Source: Streptomyces meridianus
GTDB taxonomy: Bacteria > Actinomycetota > Actinomycetes > Streptomycetales > Streptomycetaceae
DNA length: 64,000 nt
Assembly: GCF_023703325.1 (NCBI RefSeq)
Contig: NZ_JAMQGM010000011.1
Location: 1 to 64,000 of the forward strand
Reading direction: 5' to 3'
The position numbers and the translations under genes are program-made. Below, in pieces: positions 8,090 to 16,646 of this stretch. The stretch's first letter is position 1; each line of letters begins with the position of its first letter. A model generated the notes under the pieces. The model was given only the letters and a program-made list of their open reading frames with translations, was not told the origin of the DNA and made no database searches.

Positions 8090-11000
8090 ATGAGTCCCGC
8101 ATTCCCCGGAGGAAGATGCCTCCCTGAATTTCTCCTGGAACAGGCCGAGGCGCATCCGGACGCCATCGCTGTCGTCGCGGGAGACGACACGATGTCCTGT
8201 CGTCGGCTCGTGGAGAGCAGCCGGGACGTGGCGGCGTATCTGGTGCATCTCGGAGTCGTTCCGGACGACCGGGTCGGACTGTTCGTCGAGCCCTCTGCCG
8301 AACTCATGGTGGGTGCTTGGGGAATTCTGCGCTCCGGGGGCGCCTATCTGCCGCTGTCGCCGGAGTACCCCGAAGAACGCCTGCGCTACATGATCGAGGA
8401 CTCGCGTGCCGGGATCGTCTTCGCCCAGGAGCAGTTGCGGCCCAAGCTGGCCGCACTCGCGCCGCGCGGGACGCGGATCGTCACCCTGGAGGAAGCGGCC
8501 GGCTTCGCGCAATCGCTCGTCGGATCCGGAAACGACGTGGTTGCCCCGGGCCTGCGGCCGGACCATCTGGCGTATGTCATCTACACATCCGGCAGCACCG
8601 GAAAGCCGAAGGGGGTGATGATCGAACACCGCAGCATCGTCAACCAGATGCAGTGGATGCACGAGGCGTGCGGGCTGGACCGGGGAAAGACCGTCCTGCA
8701 GAAGACGCCGATGAGTTTCGACGCCGCGCAATGGGAGATCCTCGCCCCGGCATGCGGGGCCCGGGTCGTCATGGGAAGTCCGGGCGTGTACCGGGACCCG
8801 GAACGGCTCATGGAGACCGTGGTCCGGCACGGTGTCACCACGCTCCAGTGCGTGCCCACACTGCTCCAGGCACTCGTGGACGCGGAGGAATTCCGCCGCT
8901 GCACCTCGCTCACCCAGATCTTCAGCGGTGGGGAGGCACTGTCGAAGAACTTGGCCGTGCAGTTACTGGACGCCCTTCCGCACTGCGATCTGGTCAATCT
9001 CTACGGGCCGACGGAATGCACCATCAACGCGTCCGCTTTCGTCGTCGACCGGGGAACCGTCGCGGACGGGCCGCACGCGATTTCGATCGGTTCCCCGGTC
9101 CGGAACACCGAATACCACGTGCTCGACGGTAGCCGCGAGCCGGTCGCCGTCGGGGAGGTCGGCGAACTTTACGTCAGCGGTGTGCAGTTGGCGCGAGGCT
9201 ATCTGCACCGCCCGGAACTGACCGCAGACCGGTTCATCCGCAATCCCTTCTCCTCGGATCCTGCTCACCCCATCCTGTACCGGACCGGGGACCTCGTCTC
9301 CCGGAACGCCGACGGCACCCTCCAGTTCGCCGGCCGCACGGACAACCAGGTGAAGCTGCGGGGCTTCCGGGTCGAGCTGGACGAGATACGGCTGCCCATC
9401 GAGAGCCACGACTGGGTGAAGAACGCGGCGATCGTCGTCAAGGACGACCCGCGCAGCGGATTCCAGAACCTGATCGCCTTCGTGGAACTGAACCCCAGGG
9501 AGGCCGCCCTGATGGACCAGGGCAACCACGGCGCCCACCACCAGTCCAAGGCGAACAAGCTCCAGGTGAAGGCGCAGCTGTCGAACATGGGCTGCCGGAC
9601 GCCCGAGGAGCTCCGGGGCAGGTCGGTGTTGGACCTGCCCGGCCGGGAGCCCGCCCGGGAGCAGCGGCGGCAGGCGTTCTCCCGCAAGACCTACCGCTTC
9701 TTCGAGGGCGGAGAAGTGTCCCGGGCCGACGTCCTGCGTCTGCTGGAGCGCAGGCCCGGACACCGGGGGTCCCGCAGTCCGCGGTCGCTCGGCTTCGGCG
9801 AGATCGGGCAGATCCTGAGGTACTTCGGGCAGTACCTCAGCGACGAGCGGCTGCTGCCGAAGTACGGCTACGCCTCGCCCGGTTCTCTGTACGCGACGCA
9901 GATGTACCTCGATCTGAACGGGATCGGCGGACTGGAACCGGGCTGCTACTACTACCACCCCGTCAAGCACCAGCTCGTCCTCCTGCAACGGAAGGACGCG
10001 GCCGGCGGTGACCGGTTCGGAATCCATTTCATCGGTAGGAAAAGGGCGATCGAGCCCGTCTACAAGAACAACATCCGGGAGGTCCTCGAGATCGAGGCCG
10101 GCCACATGGTCGGCCTGTTCGAGGAAGTGCTGCCGGAATACGGGCTGGGAATCAGGCGGGCCGCGTACACGCCCGCGGTCAAGGACGGCCTGGAGTGCGC
10201 GGACGAGGACTACTACCTCGGCACGTTCGACATCGTTCCAGCGGACGCCGGAACACCGTGCGAAGACTCCTTCGACGTCTACGTCCAGTCTCATCCCGGA
10301 AAAATCGAGGACCTGCCGGCCGGCCAGTACCGGTACCGGGACGGTGATCTGGAGCGAATTTCCGACGAACTGGTGCTGAGAAAGCACGTCATCGCCATCA
10401 ATCAGGCGGTCTACGACCGTGCGTCGCTCGGGATCACCGTCGTCCGGAAGGGCCCCGACGACTGGGCGAGCTACGTCGATCTGGGGCGGAAGCTCCAGAG
10501 CCTTCAGATGAACGATCTCGGGCTCGGCTTCATGTCCTCCGGATACAGCTCCAAGTCGGGCAACGACCTGCCCTCCGCGCGTCGGATGGACTCCGTTCTC
10601 GCCGCCTGCGGACTGGAGTCCGGACCGTCGTACTTCTTCGTCGGCGGACGGGTCAGCGAGGAACAGATCCGCAGCGAGGGGATGAAGGAGGACGTCGTGC
10701 ACATGAAGGGTCCGGCGGAAATGATCAGGGACGACCTGGTCAACTTCCTGCCGGACTACATGATGCCGAACCGGGTCGTCGTGCTGGACGAAATGCCCCT
10801 CACCGCCAACGGGAAAATCGACCTCCAGGCGCTGGAGAAGCGGGACGTGGACTTCGCGGACCGTCCCTTCGTCCCGCCGCGCACGATCACCGAGCAGCGG
10901 ATCAGCGAGCTCTGGAAGAAGGAGATGAAGCGCGAGAGGGTTTCCGTGCTCGACGACTTCTTCGAATCCGGCGGCAATTCGCTCATTGCCGTCGGGCTCA

Positions 11001-11923
11001 TCAACAAGATGAACAAGGAGTTCCAGCGCGGACTGCCGCTGCAGGTCCTCTTCGAGTCGCCGACCGTCGAGAAACTCGCGCACCGGGTCGACGCCCTGGG
11101 CGGTGGGACGTCCTCACGGCTCGTCCGGCTGCACGGCGACGGTACGGAGAAGCCGGTCTTCTGCTGGCCCGGACTCGGGGGCTACACCATGAACCTGCGG
11201 CTGCTGGCCGGCAGGGTGGGCCTCGGCCGGCCCTTCTACGGAGTGCAGGCGCACGGCATCAACCAGGACGAGACGCCCTTCGCGGCCATCAAGGAGATGG
11301 CCGCCGAGGACATCAAGGAGATCAAGCACATCCAGCCGAACGGCCCCTACACGCTGTGGGGTTACTCGTTCGGCGCCAGGGTCGCCTTCGAAACCGCTTA
11401 CCAGCTCGAAAAGGCCGGTGACGAGGTGGAGAACCTGTTCCTCATAGCCCCCGGGTCGCCGAAGCTCCGCAGCGGGACGGGAAACGCCGACGCGACCGAG
11501 GCCACATACCACAACGAGGCCTACGTGACCATTCTCTATTCGGTCTTCTCGGGCAGCATCAGCGATCCGGCGCTGGCCGAGTGCCTGAAAGTGGCCAAGG
11601 ACGAGGAGAGCTTCGCGTCCTACATCAGCGGAACGTTCAACAACCTGGACGTGGACCTGGCGAAGCGGATCATGAAGGTCGTCTACCAGACGTTCCAGTT
11701 CAAGTACGCATTCCGGGAGCTGGTGGAAAGAAGGATCTCGGCCCCCGTGACGATCTTCAAGGCGCAGGGCGACGACTACTCCTTCATCGAGAACAGCAGC
11801 GGCTATTCGGCGAAGGCGCCCACGGTCGTCAACCTCGAAGCCGATCACTACAGCATGCTCAGGGACCCCGGCATCGACGAGCTCGTCGATGTCATCCACC
11901 ACCGCCTGAGCGTCGGCAAATGA
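8090..11923 (+). CDS. indC: Single-module NRPS, indigoidine synthetase type (A-Ox-T-TE)
   Basis: A 1277-aa protein with the length and domain order of indigoidine synthetases (IndC/BpsA). The adenylation domain has YTSGSTGKPKG near residue 165 and FDAAQWE near 210. An FMN-type oxidase domain is inserted within the A domain (about 490-880; KTYRFFEGG, KYGYASPG and GLGFMSSGYSSKSGN are as I recall for BpsA). A carrier domain has Ser in FFESGGNSL (S964), and a thioesterase has Ser in GYSFG (S1093). The family activates L-Gln, dehydrogenates it and releases a cyclic 3-amino-glutarimide-type product that dimerises to blue indigoidine. ATG at 8090 is preferred (AAAGGA 10 nt upstream) over GTG at 8015. 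No IndA-type glycosidase, IndB phosphatase or PPTase gene is near. Final product may differ from indigoidine. Confidence 0.92.
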   Translation: MSPAFPGGRCLPEFLLEQAEAHPDAIAVVAGDDTMSCRRLVESSRDVAAYLVHLGVVPDDRVGLFVEPSAELMVGAWGILRSGGAYLPLSPEYPEERLRYMIEDSRAGIVFAQEQLRPKLAALAPRGTRIVTLEEAAGFAQSLVGSGNDVVAPGLRPDHLAYVIYTSGSTGKPKGVMIEHRSIVNQMQWMHEACGLDRGKTVLQKTPMSFDAAQWEILAPACGARVVMGSPGVYRDPERLMETVVRHGVTTLQCVPTLLQALVDAEEFRRCTSLTQIFSGGEALSKNLAVQLLDALPHCDLVNLYGPTECTINASAFVVDRGTVADGPHAISIGSPVRNTEYHVLDGSREPVAVGEVGELYVSGVQLARGYLHRPELTADRFIRNPFSSDPAHPILYRTGDLVSRNADGTLQFAGRTDNQVKLRGFRVELDEIRLPIESHDWVKNAAIVVKDDPRSGFQNLIAFVELNPREAALMDQGNHGAHHQSKANKLQVKAQLSNMGCRTPEELRGRSVLDLPGREPAREQRRQAFSRKTYRFFEGGEVSRADVLRLLERRPGHRGSRSPRSLGFGEIGQILRYFGQYLSDERLLPKYGYASPGSLYATQMYLDLNGIGGLEPGCYYYHPVKHQLVLLQRKDAAGGDRFGIHFIGRKRAIEPVYKNNIREVLEIEAGHMVGLFEEVLPEYGLGIRRAAYTPAVKDGLECADEDYYLGTFDIVPADAGTPCEDSFDVYVQSHPGKIEDLPAGQYRYRDGDLERISDELVLRKHVIAINQAVYDRASLGITVVRKGPDDWASYVDLGRKLQSLQMNDLGLGFMSSGYSSKSGNDLPSARRMDSVLAACGLESGPSYFFVGGRVSEEQIRSEGMKEDVVHMKGPAEMIRDDLVNFLPDYMMPNRVVVLDEMPLTANGKIDLQALEKRDVDFADRPFVPPRTITEQRISELWKKEMKRERVSVLDDFFESGGNSLIAVGLINKMNKEFQRGLPLQVLFESPTVEKLAHRVDALGGGTSSRLVRLHGDGTEKPVFCWPGLGGYTMNLRLLAGRVGLGRPFYGVQAHGINQDETPFAAIKEMAAEDIKEIKHIQPNGPYTLWGYSFGARVAFETAYQLEKAGDEVENLFLIAPGSPKLRSGTGNADATEATYHNEAYVTILYSVFSGSISDPALAECLKVAKDEESFASYISGTFNNLDVDLAKRIMKVVYQTFQFKYAFRELVERRISAPVTIFKAQGDDYSFIENSSGYSAKAPTVVNLEADHYSMLRDPGIDELVDVIHHRLSVGK

Positions 11924-11945
11924 TCCCCGGACCGAAGGAGGCCGC

Positions 11946-12170
11946 ATGCCGCACGTCAACATCAAGCACTTCCCCGTCCCGCTCGACAAGGAACGGGAGG
12001 ACGCCCTGGTCACGGTGGTGACCCAGGCCCTGACGGACGCTCTCGGGTGCGACGAGGGCGCAGTGTCGATCGCGCTCGAACCGGTGGAGCAGGAGTTCTG
12101 GAACGAGCAGGTCTACGTCCCGGAGATCGTCGGCCGGAAGAACCTTCTGCGCAAGACACCGAACTACTGA
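11946..12170 (+). CDS. Tautomerase (4-oxalocrotonate tautomerase-like)
   Basis: A 74-aa small tautomerase-superfamily protein. The initiator Met is followed by PHVNIKHFPVPLD rather than directly by the Pro-hydrophobic core of 4-OT; Pro2 is in place to act as the catalytic base once Met is removed. An AAGGAGG site lies 4-5 nt before the ATG. It is 22 nt after the NRPS stop and 21 nt before the exporter, so it is in the same operon. A role in keto-enol or imine-enamine shifts of the NRPS-derived heterocycle is plausible but inferred. Confidence 0.8.
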   Translation: MPHVNIKHFPVPLDKEREDALVTVVTQALTDALGCDEGAVSIALEPVEQEFWNEQVYVPEIVGRKNLLRKTPNY

Positions 12171-12191
12171 GGGAACTGAGGAAAGAGACAC

Positions 12192-13172
12192 ATGAAGAAC
12201 GCCACCGTCGTACGGTTCCTGCTGCTGGCCACCCTCTGGGGAAGCAGTTTCACCTTCATCAAGATGTCCCTGGAAGGACTGACACCCAGCCAGCTCGTGC
12301 TGGGCCGGCTCGTGCTCGGTGCCGTCGTACTGCTCGCCATCGCCGGAATCCGCAAGGCCCCCCTGCCCCGCTCGGCCGACCTCTGGGGCCATGTGGCCGC
12401 CGCCGCACTGTTCGGCAACGTCATCCCGTTCCTCCTGCTGTCCTACGGCGAGCAGACCACCGGCGCGGGCATCGCGGGCGTCCTCGTCGGCGCCACCCCG
12501 CTGCTCACCATGACGCTCGCCGCCGTGCTCCTGCCCGCCGAAAGGGTCACCTCGCGCAAGGCCGTCGGCCTCGTCGCCGGCTTCATCGGGGTGGTGCTGG
12601 TCATCGGCCCGTGGCGGGAGGCGGCCGGATCGCTCGGAGGCCAGCTGTCCTGCGTCGGAGCGGCACTCAGCTACGCCGCCGGATTCGTCTACGTCCGCAA
12701 GTACCTCTCACCCCGCGGGCTCGCACCGCTCTCGCTCGCCGCGTCGCAGCTCGTCGCCGCCGCTGTCCTGCAGGGACTGGTGACCCCCTTCCTCGCCTGG
12801 GACACCCCGCACTTCACCACCCGGGTGACCCTGAGCATCGTCGTGCTCGGACTCTTCAGCACCGGCCTCGCTTACATCCTGTACTTCTCGCTCATCGGCG
12901 AGGTCGGCGCCACCACGGCATCCGCGGTCAACTACGTGGTCCCGGTGGCCGCGGTGGTGATCAGCGTTCTGGCCCTCGGCGAGCCGGTCACCTGGAACCT
13001 GCTGGTCGGCGGTCTGGTGGTGCTCGTCGGCATGGGGTACGCCGAGAACCGCGTCAAGCAACTGCGCAGTGTCAGCGGGGAATCCGCGCCCGCTGCCGCC
13101 CCGGCGGCCGGCCCGCAGGACGAGCCCGTCGACACCGCTCGGGAAGCCGGTGTCTCCGAGGGATCGCGGTGA
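12192..13172 (+). CDS. EamA/DMT-family exporter
   Basis: A 326-aa inner-membrane protein of the drug/metabolite transporter superfamily with ten hydrophobic segments in two EamA repeats (FLLLATLWGSSFTFIK at the start, then a second repeat from about residue 150). The family's namesake exports cysteine and O-acetylserine in E. coli, which fits the serine acetyltransferase immediately downstream (4-nt GTGA overlap). It may export the pathway product, O-acetylserine or cysteine-like metabolites. The C-terminal 30 aa are hydrophilic and low complexity. Confidence 0.88.
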   Translation: MKNATVVRFLLLATLWGSSFTFIKMSLEGLTPSQLVLGRLVLGAVVLLAIAGIRKAPLPRSADLWGHVAAAALFGNVIPFLLLSYGEQTTGAGIAGVLVGATPLLTMTLAAVLLPAERVTSRKAVGLVAGFIGVVLVIGPWREAAGSLGGQLSCVGAALSYAAGFVYVRKYLSPRGLAPLSLAASQLVAAAVLQGLVTPFLAWDTPHFTTRVTLSIVVLGLFSTGLAYILYFSLIGEVGATTASAVNYVVPVAAVVISVLALGEPVTWNLLVGGLVVLVGMGYAENRVKQLRSVSGESAPAAAPAAGPQDEPVDTAREAGVSEGSR

Positions 13173-13822
13173 GCGCTGCGGACCTCTTCCGGGCAGCATC
13201 CGCCGACCTGGACACCATCCGGGAGCGGGACCCCTCGGTGAGGTCGCGCACCGAGGCCCTGCTCCACCCGTCCCTGCCGGCCCTCTGGGGGCACCGGGTG
13301 GCGCACCGCCTGCACCGCCGGGGGCTCCGCCGCGCGGCGCGCCTCGTCTCGGTGGCCGCCCGGGTCCTGTCGGGGAGCATCGAGATCCATCCCGGCGCCG
13401 AGATCGGCCGGCGTTTCTTCGTCGACCACGGCGCCGGGGTGGTGATCGGGGAGACCGCGGTCATCGGAGACGACGTCACGGTCTTCCACCAGGTGACGCT
13501 GGGCTCGGTCGGCTGGTGGCACGACGCGGCCCGGCCCGAGGGGTCGCGCCGCCACCCGCGGCTCGGCGACCGGGTCGTCATCGGAGCCAACGCCACCCTG
13601 CTCGGCCCGATCACCGTCGGGGACGACGCGGTGATCGGTGCACAGGCCCTGGTCGTCGAGGACGTCCCGGGCGGCTCCCGCGTCCTCGCGCCGAAGGCCG
13701 CCCCCGCCCGCAGACGGTTGCAGCCGGCAGGGCTGCCGCCGCTTCAGCAGTTCCACCACCCCGCGGCAGCAGCCGCTGGGGGCCGGGACAGGGGCGCGGT
13801 CACCGCCTTCCCCACCTGGTGA
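13169..13822 (+). CDS. cysE: Serine O-acetyltransferase
   Basis: A 217-aa left-handed beta-helix acetyltransferase. An N-terminal helical region is followed by hexapeptide repeats (IEIHPGAEIGRRFFVDHGAG, VVIGETAVIGDDVTVFHQV, RVVIGANATLLGPITVG). The catalytic Asp-His pair FVDHG and the HQVTLG loop are present. It makes O-acetyl-L-serine from serine and acetyl-CoA. GTG start sits in the GTGA overlap with the exporter gene. The C-terminal tail after about residue 175 is Ala/Pro-rich rather than the feedback-sensitive tail of housekeeping CysE, so feedback inhibition by cysteine may be relaxed (inference). Confidence 0.88.
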   Translation: MSAADLFRAASADLDTIRERDPSVRSRTEALLHPSLPALWGHRVAHRLHRRGLRRAARLVSVAARVLSGSIEIHPGAEIGRRFFVDHGAGVVIGETAVIGDDVTVFHQVTLGSVGWWHDAARPEGSRRHPRLGDRVVIGANATLLGPITVGDDAVIGAQALVVEDVPGGSRVLAPKAAPARRRLQPAGLPPLQQFHHPAAAAAGGRDRGAVTAFPTW

Positions 13823-13848
13823 TCCGACCCACCGAAACGGAGGACATC

Positions 13849-14805
13849 GTGCTGTCGCTGCCCCAACGCCCGCTCGCCGACTCGCTGGAAGACCTCATCG
13901 GGGGAACCCCCATGGTCCGGCTCGACCTCGCTGCACCGGACACCGGAACCACGGTGCACGCCAAGCTGGAGATGGCCAACCCGCTCTCGAGCGTCAAGGA
14001 CCGTACCGGTCTGTACATGATCGAAGCCGCCGAGAAGCGCGGTCTGCTGGGCCCCGGCGGCACCGTGGTGGAGGCCACCTCCGGGAACACCGGGATCTCC
14101 CTGGCCGCCCTGTGCGCGGCCCGCGGGTACCGGTGCGTGATCGTGCTCCCGGACAACGCCACCAACGAGCGCGTCCAGATGCTCCGCGCGTTCGGCGCCG
14201 AGATCGTCAGGACACCGCACGAGAAGGGCTACGTGGCCGCGATCGAGAAGGCCGAGGAGATCCATCGCGACCTGCCCGGTTCCTGGTTCGCCTGCCAGCA
14301 CGAGAACCCCGACAACGTGGAGGCGCACTACGCCACGACCGGGCCGGAGATCTGGAACGACACCGGCGGCGAACTGGACGTCCTGGTCTGCGGAGTCGGC
14401 ACCGGCGGCACCCTGACCGGCACCGCCCGCTACCTCAAGGAGCAGGACCCGGCGATCCGGGTGGTGGCCGTCGAGCCCGAGCGCTCGCCCGTCATCAGCC
14501 AGGGATGGGGCGGCCTCCACCGCATCCCCGGCCTGAACGGCGGGTTCGTGGCGGACACCACCGACATCGGCCTGATCGACGAGGTCGTCACCGTGTCCGA
14601 CGACGACGCCTTCGCGACCGCCCGCACGGTGGCCCGCACGGCCGGCCTCCTGGTCGGGGTCTCATCCGGGGCGGCCGCCCACGCCTGCCGGGTGCTGTCC
14701 TCGCGGCCCGGATACGCCGGCAAGAGGTTCGTCACCGTCTTCCCGGACACCGGCGAGAGATACCTGTCATGGCTCCAGGCCGCTGCCGACAGCGACGAGA
14801 ACTGA
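13849..14805 (+). CDS. Cysteine-synthase-family PLP enzyme (beta-substituted alanine synthase)
   Basis: A 318-aa fold-type II PLP enzyme. The Schiff-base lysine is in NPLSSVKDR (about residue 49), the substrate loop TSGNTG is near 80, the phosphate loop GTGGTLTG near 185 and GVSSGAA near 275. Family members replace the acetoxy group of O-acetylserine with sulfide or another nucleophile. GTG at 13849 has GGAGG 5 nt upstream. Placed directly after a serine acetyltransferase in an NRPS operon, it may make cysteine for the pathway or couple a non-sulfide nucleophile to alanine; the sequence alone does not decide this. Confidence 0.87.
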   Translation: MLSLPQRPLADSLEDLIGGTPMVRLDLAAPDTGTTVHAKLEMANPLSSVKDRTGLYMIEAAEKRGLLGPGGTVVEATSGNTGISLAALCAARGYRCVIVLPDNATNERVQMLRAFGAEIVRTPHEKGYVAAIEKAEEIHRDLPGSWFACQHENPDNVEAHYATTGPEIWNDTGGELDVLVCGVGTGGTLTGTARYLKEQDPAIRVVAVEPERSPVISQGWGGLHRIPGLNGGFVADTTDIGLIDEVVTVSDDDAFATARTVARTAGLLVGVSSGAAAHACRVLSSRPGYAGKRFVTVFPDTGERYLSWLQAAADSDEN

Positions 14806-14877
14806 CGCCGCCCCGCAGGTCCCCACGGATGGCACGACCGACGTCCCCACGGACGACACACTGAGGAGTGAGACCGG

Positions 14878-15369
14878 ATGACCATGCTGCCCAAGATATT
14901 CCTGCCCGGCGAGGGCGAGGCAGTGAAGATCGGCACCACCACGCAGACGACCTTCAAGGCCGTCGGCGGCTGGACCGACGACCGGCTGGGCCTGTTCGAG
15001 CACCAGATGGACCCGGGTGCCCCCGGTGCCTCTCCGCACGTGCACCGTGAACAGCTCGAGGCCTTCTACGTCCTGGACGGCGTGGTGGAACTGCACCTCG
15101 ACGGGAAGAGCTTCGCCGCCCCGCGCGGCACGTTCGTGAACGTCCCCGAGAACATGTCGCACGGTTTCCGCAATCCGTACCAGGACCAGGCGACGATGCT
15201 CATCGTCTTCACCCCGGCCATCAACCGGGAGGAGTACTTCCGGGGGCTCGCCGAGCTCTACCAGGACGGCAACCGGCCCACCGAGGACGAGCTGCTGGAC
15301 CTCATGCACCGCTACGACCAGTACGAGCTGACGATGGACGGCTCCGTCCCCGGCTGGGGACGCCACTGA
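14878..15369 (+). CDS. Cupin-domain protein
   Basis: A 163-aa protein with one conserved beta-barrel. The first cupin motif is PHVHREQLEAFYVLDGVVEL (two His and a Glu as metal ligands) and the second is NVPENMSHGFRNP. It could be a small metal-dependent oxygenase, isomerase or binding protein. It is the last gene of the NRPS operon, 72 nt after the cysteine-synthase-family gene, with GAGTGAG upstream and a strong hairpin just downstream. Confidence 0.8.
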   Translation: MTMLPKIFLPGEGEAVKIGTTTQTTFKAVGGWTDDRLGLFEHQMDPGAPGASPHVHREQLEAFYVLDGVVELHLDGKSFAAPRGTFVNVPENMSHGFRNPYQDQATMLIVFTPAINREEYFRGLAELYQDGNRPTEDELLDLMHRYDQYELTMDGSVPGWGRH

Positions 15370-15370
15370 T

Positions 15371-15408
15371 CCGGGTGCCGGCCGCCCCCGCGGGCGGCCG
15401 GCACCCGG
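15371..15408 (+). terminator. 16-bp-stem terminator closing the NRPS operon
   Basis: A perfect inverted repeat, CCGGGTGCCGGCCGCC with its complement, encloses a 6-nt loop and starts 2 nt after the cupin stop. It marks the end of the biosynthetic operon. Confidence 0.75.
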
Positions 15409-15459
15409 TCCGCGGTACGAGGCCGCGGGCCCCGGCGGCCCGCCGACTACGCTGAGGGC

Positions 15460-15717
15460 ATGGTGCGACGACTGCGGGTCGAGTTCACGACCGAGCCCTT
15501 CGACCTCGACGAGGCACCCCCGCACGCGGTGGTGGCGCGCGAGGTCGTGCAGCGTGCCGGGCTCGAGGACATCGACGTCGGTCCGTTCGGCAACACGGCG
15601 GATGGGCCGGCCGAGACGGTGCTCGCCACCGTCGACACCATGCTGCGCCGGACCCTGGAGGCCGGGGCCACGCGGGTCTCGATCCAGGTCAACGTGGTCG
15701 CTGAGGGCGAGGCATGA
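15460..15717 (+). CDS. Thiamine-binding-fold protein (MTH1187/YkoF type)
   Basis: An 85-aa protein resembling the MTH1187/YkoF thiamine-binding fold: N-terminal RVEFTTEPF, central IDVGPFGNTADG, then a helix and the terminal strand RVSIQVNVV. Members are oligomeric ligand-binding proteins without known catalysis. Its stop overlaps the ATG of the next, HTH-containing, gene (ATGA), so the two are coupled. Its link to the following urate genes is positional. Confidence 0.7.
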   Translation: MVRRLRVEFTTEPFDLDEAPPHAVVAREVVQRAGLEDIDVGPFGNTADGPAETVLATVDTMLRRTLEAGATRVSIQVNVVAEGEA

Positions 15718-16112
15718 CCGCAGCCGAGGGCCACCCCTTCGTGGCCGCCGTCAAACCCCTGGTGGACGCCATGGGCGGTGAGATGGTCGCCCCCGAGGAC
15801 GCCCGGGACGACGACGTCGTCCTCGCCTGGGAGGGCCGCGAGGTGCTGGCCGTGCGTCTGCCCCACCTCTCCGACTCCCTCGACCACATCCTCGCGGAGC
15901 TCGAACGGCGCCACGGCGTACCGCTGTCCGAGCTGGACCGCCGCACCAAACAGTCCGTCGTGCGCCTTCTGGAGACCCGGGGTGCCTTCTCGGTGCGGCA
16001 CGGGGTGGAGACGGTGGCCGGCGCGCTGGGCGTCAGTCGCTTCACCGTCTACAACTACATCAACTCCCAAGAGGAGAAGCGCGCCGAGAAGCGCCGGGGC
16101 GAGGCGCAATGA
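15714..16112 (+). CDS. Helix-turn-helix DNA-binding protein
   Basis: A 132-aa protein. The N-terminal 55 residues are predicted alpha/beta. The C-terminal half carries a helix-turn-helix (TKQSVVRLLETRGAFSVRHG, then VETVAGALGVSRFTVYNYIN) similar in type to the Fis/PucR-like HTH. It is coupled to the thiamine-binding-fold gene and lies directly upstream of the urate catabolic operon, so it may be a regulator of purine use. The ligand and operator are unknown. Confidence 0.75.
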   Translation: MTAAEGHPFVAAVKPLVDAMGGEMVAPEDARDDDVVLAWEGREVLAVRLPHLSDSLDHILAELERRHGVPLSELDRRTKQSVVRLLETRGAFSVRHGVETVAGALGVSRFTVYNYINSQEEKRAEKRRGEAQ

Positions 16113-16378
16113 ATGGCCCTGCCTGCAGAGACGGTTCGACAACTCCTCGAGACAGCTCCTCGTGCCCGAGTCCCGGGCAGCGCCCGTGTTCCGGCTTCCG
16201 CGGTCCACGGCCATCCGGTGGAGGCCCGGTTCTTGCCGGAGGGGGACGTGCGTCTCTTCGGTGCGCACCGACAGCCGCGAAGGACCGCTGAGATCCGGTC
16301 GCAGCGGCGTGCATGCGGGGTGCCTGCCTCGCACGGGCGCCCTCGTGTTGCCGCTGCCGGAGACCGTCGGCAGACTGT

Positions 16379-16395
16379 TTCAACAAACTGTTGAC
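16379..16395. promoter_or_regulatory. Operator-like dyad upstream of urate operon
   Basis: TTCAAC-AAACT-GTTGAC, one mismatch from a perfect 6+5+6 dyad and nearly identical to the perfect dyad in the allR-allantoinase intergenic region at 27680. This suggests that the same IclR-type regulator acts here. Confidence 0.55.
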
Positions 16396-16421
16396 GTCTC
16401 GGGGTGGTGGGGCGTTAGCTA

Positions 16422-16583
16422 GTGCTGTGACCGGAAAGGTTTCCCGGGTGGCTCGCGGCGTCCGGTGCGGTGCATCGCAAGGCGGAGAATCGTCCTCGTA
16501 CCGGGCGTACTCGGGCGATGCGACAACGCAGCGAGGCGCCGTACAGGGCGTCGCGAGCAGGTGAACTTTTCCGGCCACAGCAC
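16422..16583. mobile_element. MITE-like element with about 20-bp terminal inverted repeats
   Basis: The left end GTGCTGTGACCGGAAAGGTT and the complement of the right end, GTGCTGTGGCCGGAAAAGTT, match at 18 of 20 positions. The 162-bp element carries no transposase. I recall sequences of this kind scattered in streptomycete genomes, but cannot check copy number here. No clear target duplication is seen. It lies between the operator dyad and uraD. Confidence 0.7.
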
Positions 16584-16646
16584 CAGGAACGCGCCGAGGA
16601 CCGCTCGGCGCCCAGCCCCGACAGCTTGCAGGCCGCGGAGGATCCC

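Larger units (their letters stand above)
16113..16646. other. 533-nt leader region before uraD
   Basis: No gene is supported. It contains a 17-bp operator-like dyad (16379-16395) and a 162-bp MITE-like inverted-repeat element (16422-16583), both listed separately. A 93-codon frame from 16113 ends inside the dyad and looks non-coding. Confidence 0.6.

Noticed and set aside
13849..14805. Housekeeping cysteine synthase read as unrelated to the NRPS
   Set aside because: Tight spacing from the NRPS through exporter and SAT to the cupin, with a single terminator after the cupin, argues for one operon; the housekeeping role is kept only as an alternative.
16113..16394. 93-codon frame starting at the second ATG after the HTH gene
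   Set aside because: No ribosome site of its own, no recognisable product, and it ends inside the operator-like dyad; codon pattern looks like non-coding GC-rich DNA.
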